A stretch of DNA of 64,000 bases from Streptomyces decoyicus (GTDB lineage Bacteria > Actinomycetota > Actinomycetes > Streptomycetales > Streptomycetaceae), in the NCBI RefSeq assembly GCF_019880305.1, contig NZ_CP082301.1, positions 434,001-498,000 of the forward strand, read 5' to 3'. Below are positions 16,877 through 25,359 of this stretch, piece by piece. Made by a program: the position numbers and the translations under genes. Every line of letters starts with the position of its first letter. The stretch's first letter is position 1. The notes beneath the pieces were generated by a model. The model saw nothing but the letters and a program-made list of their open reading frames with translations. It ran no database searches and was not told the origin of the DNA.

Positions 16877-18064
16877 TCAGGCGGCCAGCGCCGCGGCATC
16901 CTCCACCAGCCGGTCGAGGTCCGGCAGAGCGTGGGACCGGCGCTGGAATCCTTGGGCGCGGGACCGGTAGGAGCGGTCCTCCAGTACGTTGCGCGCCGCC
17001 GCGGCGAGCGAATCGCGGGTGACGTCCTGGACGTCTATCCGGGTCCCGAGGCCCAACTGATGGAGCCGGCCCGCATTGTGGGACTGCTCGGCGAACAACG
17101 GCACCGCCACCATGGGGACTCCGGCTGCCAGCGCTTCCCGGGTCCCGTTGAAACCAGCATGCGTGATGAACAGGTCGCTGGACCGGAGCAGCAGTTCCTG
17201 CTGGACGAACGACGTCAGATGGACGTTGTCGGGGCGCGGCCCGTCCCACTGCCGCGGGTCGCGGTCCGCCCCCAGTGCCACGACACCGGTGACCGGCAGC
17301 TCTCCGAGTGCCTCCACGATGACCTCCAGCAGGGCACGGGCGCCTCCGGGGAGCCGGGGCGCGTTCGACCCGAGGGTGGCGAGGACCAGGGGCCGCTCCG
17401 TGGGGAGTTGGGCGATGTCCGGGTCGAGGCCGCCCTGTGCCGTCTGGGTGGGGACCTGGTAGTAGCGGGCGCCGGGCAGTCGGTTGTCCGTGGGGTAGAA
17501 GTCCTCCGGAACGACTCCGGCGCGGAAGTCGCGGAACGGGTGCCAGGCGTCGCTGACCGGCGCCAGGCCGAGCTTGCCCCGCCGGCGGTTGAGCTCCTCC
17601 GTCACGGCGGGGTGGGCGTAGGGCGCCATCGGCGCGATGTCCAGAGCGCCGTGCGGAATGCCGAGGCATTCCGCCGCCAGATAGCCGCCGTACTCGGTCG
17701 ACTCGTGGAGGATCAGGTCCGGCTGCCAGCTCTTCGCCACTTCCAGGAGGTCGGGAGTGCTGGCCTCGGCAAGGTGCCCGACGAAGGCCGCGGCGAAGAA
17801 TTCCGGCGCCAGCTCGACGGTCACGGAGCCGACCTTCGCCATCTCCGGAGGGGGCCGGAGCGCACCGCCCTGGAGTGCTTCCCCCATCGACTGCATATGG
17901 GGCAACGTCAACGCGGTGAGTCCGCGCTTCTCGATGTGCTGGACAACGCCGGCTCCCGTGGCGATGGCCACCTCATGACCTGCCGCTTGAGCTCTCTCCG
18001 CCACGGGCAGCACCAGGGGCGCGAGGTGCGAATAGATGGCCTGTGCGGTGATGAGGATGCGCAT
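16877..18064 (-). CDS. GT1-family (macrolide-type) glycosyltransferase
   Basis: A 395-residue GT-B fold enzyme. The N-terminus MRILITAQAIYSHLAPLVLP holds the acceptor-domain histidine. The C-terminal half carries the nucleotide-sugar signature (SSDLFITHAGFNGTREALAA, GVPMVAVPLFAEQSHNAGRL). The family includes self-resistance macrolide glucosyltransferases and natural-product glycosyltransferases. No polyketide or aglycone genes are adjacent, so a detoxifying or tailoring role in trans is likely. The downstream TetR gene may regulate it. Confidence 0.88.
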   Translation of the reverse strand: MRILITAQAIYSHLAPLVLPVAERAQAAGHEVAIATGAGVVQHIEKRGLTALTLPHMQSMGEALQGGALRPPPEMAKVGSVTVELAPEFFAAAFVGHLAEASTPDLLEVAKSWQPDLILHESTEYGGYLAAECLGIPHGALDIAPMAPYAHPAVTEELNRRRGKLGLAPVSDAWHPFRDFRAGVVPEDFYPTDNRLPGARYYQVPTQTAQGGLDPDIAQLPTERPLVLATLGSNAPRLPGGARALLEVIVEALGELPVTGVVALGADRDPRQWDGPRPDNVHLTSFVQQELLLRSSDLFITHAGFNGTREALAAGVPMVAVPLFAEQSHNAGRLHQLGLGTRIDVQDVTRDSLAAAARNVLEDRSYRSRAQGFQRRSHALPDLDRLVEDAAALAA

Positions 18065-18140
18065 GGTGCTCGCTCTCCACGATGCGGTGCGGGCGCCAAC
18101 GTGTGGGCCTCGCCCCGGACTTCACGGTCGACTTCTCGAA

Positions 18141-18155
18141 AACTAAACGCTTGTT
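18141..18155. promoter_or_regulatory. Possible imperfect operator upstream of the glycosyltransferase
   Basis: AACTAAACGCTTGTT is an imperfect inverted repeat (AAC..GTT) in an AT-rich patch 77 bases upstream of the glycosyltransferase start. It resembles TetR-type half-sites. The neighbouring TetR protein is the obvious candidate binder, but this is a guess. The rest of the 18065-18377 spacer shows nothing else. Confidence 0.3.
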
Positions 18156-18377
18156 GAGAATCTATCACTCGCCCTTCGCGCCCCCTGAAGGACCCCGCAA
18201 CCCGCACTCGCGCCGGCGAGCTTACGAGCCCACGCTCACTGGCCTGCCGCCGGGCAAAGGAGGCAGCGGGCCATGGGTAGGGCCGGCCCCAAGGCCGATT
18301 CGGGGGACAGCCCTGGTGACCTCGGACCCGAAGAACGCTGAGATCTCCTCATCACTCATTTCCCGAGGAGATACCTG

Positions 18378-19694
18378 ATGCGTTCAGCAAAGCCGCGGCC
18401 CCTGAAGAGGACGGGACGACGAGGCATGTTCGCCGCCACCGCGGCGGTGCTCGCCGCGCTCGCTGTCTCGACGGCTGTCGCACACGGGGACGCGCGGCAG
18501 CAACTCCGCGACGGCGAGGGGCCGGTGTGGACCGGGGCGTGGGGCACGGCCATGCAGCGGCCTGTCGAGGGCAGCGAGGACTGGGGGCCCAACTGGTCAC
18601 GGCAGGGATTCGCCGACCAGTCCGTACGCCAAGTGGTCCGCGTCGCAACCGGCGGCTCCGCGTTGAGAATCAGGCTGTCCAACTCGTACGGCACCACTCC
18701 GCTGCGGATCACTGCCGCGACCGTCGGCCGGTCCGCCGGCGACGCCCAGGTCTGGCCGGGCACCGTACGCAAGGTGACGTTCGGCGGCGGCCAGGGCGTC
18801 ACCATTCCCCCTGGACGAGAGCTCGTGAGCGACGCCGAGGGCCTGAGTACCTCCCCGCTGGAGAAGCTGACCGTCACCCTGTACTTCGCCGGCCGCACGG
18901 GTCCGGCCACCTTCCACCGGTTCACCACGGCCACCTCGTACCGTGCCTCCGGACGCCGACTGTCCGATCCGGCGGGCGACCTGTTCAAGGAGTCCACGAA
19001 CGCGTGGTACTTCCTGAGTGGTGTGGAGGTGTCCGGCGCCGCCTCCCCGCGGCGCGGCACCGTGGTCGCCTTTGGCGACTCGCTCATCGACGGGACAGGT
19101 GCCACACCCGGCGCCGACAACCGCTTCACGGACAAGCTCGCCGAACGCCTCGCGGCCGACCGCCGACCGCTGGACGTGGTCAACGCCGGTATCGGCGGAA
19201 ACCGGATCCTCCACGACTCGCCCTGCTACGGGGACAAGGCCACCGACCGCTTCCGGCGCGACGTGCTCGACCGCCCCGGTGTGCGCACGGTGATCATCCA
19301 CCTGGGCGCCAATGACATCGGCGCCCCGGAGATGGCCGACCCCTGTATGGGCTCCGCACCCCGCGTGACCGCACGCCGGATCATCGACGCCCACAAACAG
19401 CTGATCCGCGCCGCCCACGCCCGCGGTGTCAAGGCCGTCGGTGCGACCATCCTGCCCATGAAGGGCGCCCTCTTCCCCGTCTACAGCGAGCAGGGCGAGA
19501 AGGTCCGTGCCGCCGTCAACCAATGGATCCGCACCGGCCGTGCTTACGACGCGGTCCTCGACGTCGACCGGGCCCTGGCCGACCCCGCCGATCCCACCCT
19601 GCCGCGCCCCGGCTACGTCTTCAAAGACGGCCTCCACCCCAACGAGGCCGGCTTCCACGCCATCGCCGCAGCCGTGGACCTCGACACCCTCTGA
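18378..19694 (+). CDS. Secreted SGNH/GDSL hydrolase
   Basis: A 438-residue exported esterase-type enzyme. A basic N-terminus and hydrophobic helix end in AVAHGDA. A beta-rich N-terminal domain (to about 225) is followed by the SGNH domain: block I AFGDSLIDGTG (nucleophile Ser), block II GIGGNRIL, block III GANDIG and block V DGLHPNEAGF with the Asp and His. The layout matches bacterial secreted GDSL lipases/esterases with an N-terminal jelly-roll domain. It is monocistronic, facing away from the glycosyltransferase. Confidence 0.92.
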   Translation: MRSAKPRPLKRTGRRGMFAATAAVLAALAVSTAVAHGDARQQLRDGEGPVWTGAWGTAMQRPVEGSEDWGPNWSRQGFADQSVRQVVRVATGGSALRIRLSNSYGTTPLRITAATVGRSAGDAQVWPGTVRKVTFGGGQGVTIPPGRELVSDAEGLSTSPLEKLTVTLYFAGRTGPATFHRFTTATSYRASGRRLSDPAGDLFKESTNAWYFLSGVEVSGAASPRRGTVVAFGDSLIDGTGATPGADNRFTDKLAERLAADRRPLDVVNAGIGGNRILHDSPCYGDKATDRFRRDVLDRPGVRTVIIHLGANDIGAPEMADPCMGSAPRVTARRIIDAHKQLIRAAHARGVKAVGATILPMKGALFPVYSEQGEKVRAAVNQWIRTGRAYDAVLDVDRALADPADPTLPRPGYVFKDGLHPNEAGFHAIAAAVDLDTL

Positions 19695-19813
19695 CACCCA
19701 CACCGGCAAAGCCATGACCATACGACACAGCGAATCGACGCGGCGGGCCCATGGCGGCGATCGAAACCGCCTGCATCGCTAGTGACGGGACGCGGCTGCC
19801 AGGCAAAACCTGC

Positions 19814-20164
19814 CTAACCCAAACGGTCGGCCCAGTCTTTCGGGACTCGTCCCGCGGGGCCGGGGGTGGGCTGATCGGCCGGGTGGCTCTCGGGGGGAGC
19901 CAGGTGTGGGCCCGCGGCGGACATCTCCGAGGTCTCGTAGTTCCAGAACCAGCTCTCGCCCGGTTCGAAGCTGCGGATCACCGGGTGCCCGGTGGCCCGC
20001 ACGTGGGCCGTCGCGTGCTTGGCGGGCGAGTCGTCGCAACAGCCGATGTGACCGCACTGTGCGCAGCGTCGCAGGTGGAACCACCAGCCGCCGTCGGCGT
20101 CGCACTCGACGCATCCGGCTCCGCTGGGTGGGACCGAAGGGTCGATTCCGTTCGGGGAACTCAT
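19814..20164 (-). CDS. UBP-type zinc-finger protein
   Basis: A 116-residue protein with a ubiquitin-hydrolase-type zinc finger: CVECDADGGWWFHLRRCAQC, then GHIGCCDDSPAKHATAHVRA and TGHPVIRSFEPGESWFW. The Cys/His ligands are complete. Bacterial members lack ubiquitin targets and their role is unknown. The ATG overlaps the stop of the upstream histidine kinase gene (ATGA), so it is the third gene of a translationally coupled operon and probably takes part in the same signalling or redox system. Confidence 0.88.
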   Translation of the reverse strand: MSSPNGIDPSVPPSGAGCVECDADGGWWFHLRRCAQCGHIGCCDDSPAKHATAHVRATGHPVIRSFEPGESWFWNYETSEMSAAGPHLAPPESHPADQPTPGPAGRVPKDWADRLG

Positions 20165-21618
20165 GACGGCTCCTGTGGGGGTTGGGGGTCGGCGGGGGCC
20201 AGTGGGAGGCGTACCTGGAAGCGGGTGTCGCCGGGGGCGGAGTGGAATCGCAGGTCGCCCTGGTGCTTGTTGACGACGATGCGCCATGAGATGTCCAAGC
20301 CCAGGCCTGTGCCCTCACCCACCGGTTTGGTGGTGAAGAACGGGTCGAAGACGCGGTCGCGGATCTCTTCGGGGACTCCGGGGCCGGTGTCGCGGAACTC
20401 GACGAGAAGATGGTCTCCGTCGCGCGCGGTGCGTACGGTCAACGTGCCGTCGGCGCCCGTACTGTTCATCGCCGAGACGGCGTTGTCGATCAGATTCGTC
20501 CATACCTGGTTGAGCTCGCTGGGATAGGCCGGGATCTTCGGCAGGGTGCGGTCGTAGTCCTTGACGACGGTGATGTCGGGCCCGATCTTCGCGGAGACCA
20601 TCAGCAGGGTGCTGTCCAGCAGTTCGTGCACGTCGGCGACCTGGTGGGGTGCTCGATCGAGTTGCGAGTACTGCTTGGCCGCGGTGACGAGGGCCGAGAC
20701 ACGGTTGGTCGACTCCTCGATCTCGTTCATCAACAGTTCGGTTTCGACGGTGTAGTTGAGCCACCGCACGGCACCTTCGAGGGTGTCCGCGTCGACGGTT
20801 GCGGCGATCTGGTCCAGCCAGTCGGTGTCGAGGCCGGCCTGCACGAAGGTCGGCGCGAGCTGCCATCCGTCCCCGATGCCGTGGTCGTCCAGCCAGTCGG
20901 AGAGGGTGTCCTCCCGGTCCGAGGCTTCCAGCGGGCTCAGGGTGGTGGCCTTGGCGACGCGCTCGGCCGTGCGTTCCTGGACGTCGATGAGTGTCTCCAG
21001 GCTGCCGCGCCGGTACGGGCGTGCCGCGATGATGCCGAGCTTGTGGCGCATGCCGGCAACCCGCTCGCGGAGCGCGGAGGTGGCTCGTACGGCCGCGGTG
21101 GCGGGGTTGTTGAGCTCATGGGTCAGCCCTGCGGACAGCGACCCGAGAGCCAGCAGCCGTTCTCGCTGGCCGACGGCCTCCTGGGCGCTCTTGGTGCCGA
21201 AGAAGAGGCCCTCCAGCAGGTGCACGGCCATGGGAAACCACTCACGCATGATCGCGGCGAAGGTCTCCGCCGGCAGTACGAAGAAGCGTGCGGGCTCGAT
21301 GACACGCAGGGAGCTGTTGTACACCTGCCGCAGGCGGTCACCCAGGTAGGCCTGGAAGGCTCCCGCGTACACCCCGCGGCTGGAGCTCCGGTTGATCTCC
21401 ACGTCGTAGTCCCCGATCCGGCGCGAGAGAACGATGGTCCCTTCGAGCAGCACGTAGAAGCACGTGGCGGCGTCGCCCTCCCCGTACACGGGCCCGGGTT
21501 CGTACTCCTCCACACGGCCTTCGCGGCAGAGCAGGGCGATCTGGTCGGGGGCCAGCTTCTCGAACAGGAACAGCGAGCCGAGTTCCTCCTGGCTGCACGG
21601 CACCGGCCGGCCGTTCAT
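20161..21618 (-). CDS. Sensor histidine kinase with N-terminal cyclic-nucleotide-binding domain
   Basis: A 485-residue soluble kinase without membrane helices. Residues about 12-130 form a Crp-like cNMP-binding barrel (LFLFEKLAPDQIALLC, GEGDAATCFYVLLEG). The phospho-accepting region is LTHELNNPATAA with His167. The ATPase domain has an N box (NQVWTNLIDNAVSAM), G1 DTGPGVP, an F box DPFFTTKPVGEGTGLGL and a G2-like end. It overlaps both neighbours by ATGA. The upstream gene encodes a receiver domain, the likely phosphotransfer partner. Confidence 0.92.
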   Translation of the reverse strand: MNGRPVPCSQEELGSLFLFEKLAPDQIALLCREGRVEEYEPGPVYGEGDAATCFYVLLEGTIVLSRRIGDYDVEINRSSSRGVYAGAFQAYLGDRLRQVYNSSLRVIEPARFFVLPAETFAAIMREWFPMAVHLLEGLFFGTKSAQEAVGQRERLLALGSLSAGLTHELNNPATAAVRATSALRERVAGMRHKLGIIAARPYRRGSLETLIDVQERTAERVAKATTLSPLEASDREDTLSDWLDDHGIGDGWQLAPTFVQAGLDTDWLDQIAATVDADTLEGAVRWLNYTVETELLMNEIEESTNRVSALVTAAKQYSQLDRAPHQVADVHELLDSTLLMVSAKIGPDITVVKDYDRTLPKIPAYPSELNQVWTNLIDNAVSAMNSTGADGTLTVRTARDGDHLLVEFRDTGPGVPEEIRDRVFDPFFTTKPVGEGTGLGLDISWRIVVNKHQGDLRFHSAPGDTRFQVRLPLAPADPQPPQEPS

Positions 21619-23297
21619 GACTGCTCCAGATATCGGTGGGCGAGCATGACCGCCATGGCTCCTTCTCCCACTGCGGAAGCGACACGCTTGGCGGATTCGG
21701 CGCGGGCGTCTCCGGCCACGAACACGCCCGGGACGTTGGTCTCAAGGTGGTAGGGCGGCCGGTCCAACTCCCAGTCGGCCGGCGGGCGCCCGTCCGCGGT
21801 CAGGTCGGGGCCGGTCAGGATGAACCCGCGGGAATCCCGGAGCACCGTGCCCTCCAGCCAGTCGGTCAGCGGGGCCGCGCCGATGAAGACGAACATCCAC
21901 TGGGCGTCGACGAGTTCGGTGTCTCCGGTCGCTGTGTCGCGCAGGGTGATCTGTTCCAGCTGACGCGAGCCGTGGGCGGCGTCGACGACCGTGTTGGTGC
22001 GCACAGAGATCGTGGGCGTCTCGTCGACCTGCTGGACGAGGTAGTGCGACATCGAAGCGGCCAAGGACGGCCTGCGGACCAGGACGGTGACCGACTTGGC
22101 ACTCCGGGCCAGGTATATCGCGGCCTGGCCTGCGGAGTTCGCGCCGCCGACGATGTACACGTCATGGCCTTGGCATGCGGCCGCTTCGGTCAGGGCCGAG
22201 CCGTAGAACACTCCGCAGCCGGTCAACTCGGTCACGTGGGGTGCATCCAGCTGCCGGTACGACACGCCGGTCGCGAGAATCACGGCGTGCGCGGCGACGG
22301 CGGAACCGTCCGAGAACCGGACGACGCGCGACGCGCCATTGATCTCCAGCCCGCTGACCTCGCGCGCGGTCAGTATCTCGGCACCGAACTTCGCCGCCTG
22401 ACGTCGGGCCCGGTCGGTGAGCTGTGCCCCGGACACTCCGTCCGGAAAGCCGAGGTAGTTCTCGATGCGCGAGCTCTGGCCCGCCTGGCCACCGGTCGCG
22501 GAGCGTTCCACGAGGACGGTCCGCAGGCCCTCGGAGGCCCCGTACACCGCCGCGCCCAAACCGGCCGGCCCGCCGCCGATGATGACGAGGTCGTAGAAGT
22601 CGGTGGCCGGGGTCGTCGCGAGGCCGACCCGGTCGGCGAGCTCCTGGTCCTCGGGCTCGATGAGGGCCGTGCCGTCCGGAGTGATCACAAGCGGGAGCCG
22701 CAGACCGTCCTGGCCCGCCGCGCACAGCAGCCGCCGGCCTTCCGGGTCATCGGACGAGTACCAGCGGTACGGCACCTGGTTGCGGGCCAGGAACTCCCGT
22801 ACGGCCGACGAACGCGCCGACCAGCGGTGCCCGACGACCTTGGTGACGGCCACCGGCCGGTGATCGGTGGCCCGCCAGGCCTGAAGCAGATCGTCGAGGA
22901 CGGGGTAGAGCTTCTCCTCGGGCGGCTCCCACGGCTTGAGAAGGTAGTGGTCGAGGTCGACGACGTTGATCGCGTCGATGGCCGCGTTGGTGTCCGCGTA
23001 CGCGGTCAGCAGCACGCGCCGGGCACCCGGGTAGATGTCGAGAGCCTGCTCGAGGAACTCGATGCCGTTCATCTTCGGCATCCGGTAGTCGGCCACGATC
23101 ACCGCGACGGGGCCGCCGCGCAGCTTCAGCTCGCGCAGGGCATCCAGGGCGGACTCGCCGGACTCCGCGCGTACGATCCGGTACGCAGCGCCGTAACGTC
23201 GCCGCAGGTCACGGGCGACGGCACGCGACACGCCCGGGTCGTCGTCCACGGTCATGATGACGGTCCGCGCCGGACCGGCGGCCTGATCCATAGGCAT
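21615..23297 (-). CDS. Fused response-regulator receiver/thioredoxin-reductase-like flavoprotein
   Basis: A 560-residue fusion. Residues about 10-130 are a receiver domain: acidic pocket DDD, phospho-acceptor Asp70 (VADYRMP), LLTAY and the conserved lysine in LLKPW. After a linker comes a TrxR-type FAD/NAD(P) module with GGGPAG, GGQAGQSSRIENYLGFP, a second GGANSAGQAA dinucleotide fold and a terminal VFVAGDAR. The redox CxxC of true thioredoxin reductase is replaced by GCGVFYG. The start MPMDQ follows GGGGAC. A phosphorylation-controlled flavin reductase is the simplest reading. Confidence 0.9.
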   Translation of the reverse strand: MPMDQAAGPARTVIMTVDDDPGVSRAVARDLRRRYGAAYRIVRAESGESALDALRELKLRGGPVAVIVADYRMPKMNGIEFLEQALDIYPGARRVLLTAYADTNAAIDAINVVDLDHYLLKPWEPPEEKLYPVLDDLLQAWRATDHRPVAVTKVVGHRWSARSSAVREFLARNQVPYRWYSSDDPEGRRLLCAAGQDGLRLPLVITPDGTALIEPEDQELADRVGLATTPATDFYDLVIIGGGPAGLGAAVYGASEGLRTVLVERSATGGQAGQSSRIENYLGFPDGVSGAQLTDRARRQAAKFGAEILTAREVSGLEINGASRVVRFSDGSAVAAHAVILATGVSYRQLDAPHVTELTGCGVFYGSALTEAAACQGHDVYIVGGANSAGQAAIYLARSAKSVTVLVRRPSLAASMSHYLVQQVDETPTISVRTNTVVDAAHGSRQLEQITLRDTATGDTELVDAQWMFVFIGAAPLTDWLEGTVLRDSRGFILTGPDLTADGRPPADWELDRPPYHLETNVPGVFVAGDARAESAKRVASAVGEGAMAVMLAHRYLEQS

Positions 23298-23327
23298 CCC
23301 GTCCCCGAGTCGATCATCCTTCCGCAC

Positions 23328-23650
23328 CGACTTCGTGTGCCTGTCTGGCTCGCCAGTGCGCCAGCAGTGCCCATTTTATGTGTGAATATCAAGCTTTGCT
23401 ACGCAAGATCAGGAGCATGACGGGGGCGGTCAGTCCTCGACCTCTCACCGGCCGGCCTCGGCACGGGCCGGCCCCTCCGGGCCGGTCGCGGATCCGGGCT
23501 GCTGCCGGACGAGGCAGTCGGACGCCCTGGGGTGGCAGTTGCCGGATGGCAGACGGTAGTTGGCAGACGTCAGTTGGAAGACGGTAGTTGGCAGACGGTA
23601 CGCGACTTACTCGACACGCTTCGCTGCCCGGGTCGCCCCGCGCCCCGTGA
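23328..23650. other. Spacer with short tandem repeats
   Basis: No gene is seen. GACGGTAGTTGGCAGACG occurs at 23552-23569 and again at 23580-23597 inside a run of related GGCAGACG units (23541-23600). The first part must contain the promoter of the divergent-strand flavoprotein operon; it is AT-rich near 23370-23410. Confidence 0.5.
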
Positions 23651-24331
23651 TCAGTGCTGGGGGTGGGGCCGGGAGTGGAACATGGGCCGCCGTTTGGGGG
23701 CGGCGGTTCCCTGGGTGAGGCGGCCGAGTTCGACGCGCATCTTGATGGCGTGGAAGACCTCGACAGCGCCCACGACGATGGCCATGATGCCCACCACCAA
23801 GGCCAGCGCGGCGATGGAGCTGAACGGCGACACGATCAGCACGATGCCGGCCAGAGTGGTGATGATTCCCGAGAAGATCTGCCAGCCGCGCGCCGGGATG
23901 TCCTCGGCGGAGGCTGCCGTGGCGGTCACCATGATGCCGCGTAGCAGCCAGCCGAAGCCGATCCACAGCGCGAGCAACAGAATCGATTGCAGGGTGCCGC
24001 GGAAGCAGACCAGGCCCAGCAGGATGAACAGCGCGCCCGCGACGAAATGCAACACCCGCAGATGCCGAGGGACGTGCGTGCCGAAGGCAGAGGCCAGCTG
24101 AAAGACACCGGTTGCCAGCAGGTAGATGCCGAAGAGCACACCGACGACCCGCAGGGTCTGCGCCGGCCAGGCCAGGACAAGGACGCCCAGGGCGATCGCG
24201 GCCAGGCCCATGATGAGCAGGAATTGCCAGGCCATGTTCGCCAGGGCGTTCAGGCCCCCGGCCGGGGCGACATCCCGGGGCTCGGTGCCGTGCGGAGAGC
24301 CGGCGCCTGAGGAATCGGAGGGGTATGTCAT
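23651..24331 (-). CDS. HdeD-family (DUF308) membrane protein
   Basis: A 226-residue integral membrane protein. The start MTYPSD is preceded by GGAGGAGG. Six hydrophobic segments arranged as repeated pairs (MAWQFLLIMGLAAIALGVLV, VGVLFGIYLLATGVFQL, and so on) are typical of DUF308/HdeD proteins, linked in enterobacteria to acid resistance. The soluble N-terminus (about 30 residues) and the basic tail are unremarkable. It is monocistronic. Confidence 0.85.
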   Translation of the reverse strand: MTYPSDSSGAGSPHGTEPRDVAPAGGLNALANMAWQFLLIMGLAAIALGVLVLAWPAQTLRVVGVLFGIYLLATGVFQLASAFGTHVPRHLRVLHFVAGALFILLGLVCFRGTLQSILLLALWIGFGWLLRGIMVTATAASAEDIPARGWQIFSGIITTLAGIVLIVSPFSSIAALALVVGIMAIVVGAVEVFHAIKMRVELGRLTQGTAAPKRRPMFHSRPHPQH

Positions 24332-24724
24332 GCCGTCTGCCTCCTCCAGGAAGAGCACGGTCAGATGGATCCAGTTCCATCGTCACCCGCCTTGCCCCGT
24401 CCCGCCCGGCAGGCGCCCCACGATCCCGTCGATGGCCGCGGCGGCCATACGTCCCGCGAGCAGGCAGAAAGTCCGCTCGGGCGCCGGCCGCGCGCCCACG
24501 GGTTGCAGCGGGCACCGTGGCGCGATGCCATGGAAGGCGGAGGCCCGCTACGTGGGAAGCATCGCCACGGGCTTCGCCGCCATCGCCGAGGTGTCGATCA
24601 CCTTCGGCTTCTCTCCGTCCCGGTGAATGGGTACGCCGCCCGCGAGCGGTGTGCGCCTCGGCGGCGTCGGGCTCCTCACCTTGATAGCGCGCCGGGTATC
24701 GCGGCCGGCGGAGAGAGGCGGGAG
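24332..24724. other. Gene-free spacer
   Basis: These 393 bases separate divergent genes and must hold both promoters. No repeat, operator-like palindrome or coding sequence was recognised. Confidence 0.4.
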
Positions 24725-25176
24725 ATGGACAACGACGGTATTCCAGCCCCGAGTGAGGGGCTTCTGATGACGCACTTCCTGACGGTGCGTGATGTGGCGC
24801 GCTCGCGCCGCTTCTACAGCGAGGTGCTCGGCGGGCAGGTCGTCCTGGACGAGAACCCTTGCATCGTGAAGCTCGCCAACAGCTGGCTCATCATGAATCC
24901 GGGTGGCGGCCCGACCCCGGACAAGCCCGACGTGACGCTGGTCCCGCCCAGCGAACCGCACACCGTCTCCAGCTTCATGAACCTGCGGGTCGCCGACATC
25001 GAGGCCTGCTACGCCCAATGGAGCGCAAAGGGAGCGGAGTTCCTGACTCCGCCGATCGACCGGCGTGCCGAGGTCCGCTGTACCTGCGTGATCCTGATGG
25101 CTACCTGATCGAGGTCGGACAGGCCACCGGAATGCTGGAAGGTATTTTCGCCCGCACCGACACCCATTCCGGGTAG
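24725..25176 (+). pseudogene. VOC/glyoxalase family protein with a one-base frameshift
   Basis: The first frame encodes a vicinal-oxygen-chelate domain: HFLTVRDVARSRRFYSEVLG, a beta-rich centre and MNLRVADIEACYAQWSAKGA. Near 25079 it changes from EVRC to unrelated residues and stops at 25108. The frame expected after loss of one base reads YLRDPDGYLIEVGQATGMLE and GIFA to 25176, the normal C-terminus containing the metal-ligand Glu. Inserting one base in CGCTG-TACC restores a protein of about 150 residues. It is either a recent mutation or an assembly error. Confidence 0.8.
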
Positions 25177-25189
25177 GTCATCCTCCCCA

Positions 25190-25255
25190 GGCAGATCCCG
25201 TGACGCTGCCCGCCAGGCAGATCCGGCGACGCTGCCCGCCCAGGCAGATCACGGC
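25190..25255. repeat. 26-bp tandem repeat, about 2.5 copies
   Basis: AGGCAGATCCCGTGACGCTG plus CCCGCC is repeated with two changes at 25216, and a partial third copy follows. It lies between the VOC remnant and the convergent peptidase gene. A separate 24-bp direct repeat (GGAACGGGTCAGGAGCGGGC plus GGGC) spans the peptidase stop codon at 25328-25375. Confidence 0.8.
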
Positions 25256-25359
25256 CGCCGGCTACGCGGTCTCCACACGACGTGGGGCCTCCGCTCGGCA
25301 GAAGCCCCACGTCACATCACCTCGTCCGGAACGGGTCAGGAGCGGGCGGGCGGAACGGG

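Noticed and set aside
24365..24684. Frames in the spacer upstream of the VOC gene
   Set aside because: Arg/Pro-rich translations, no start signal and no family pattern.
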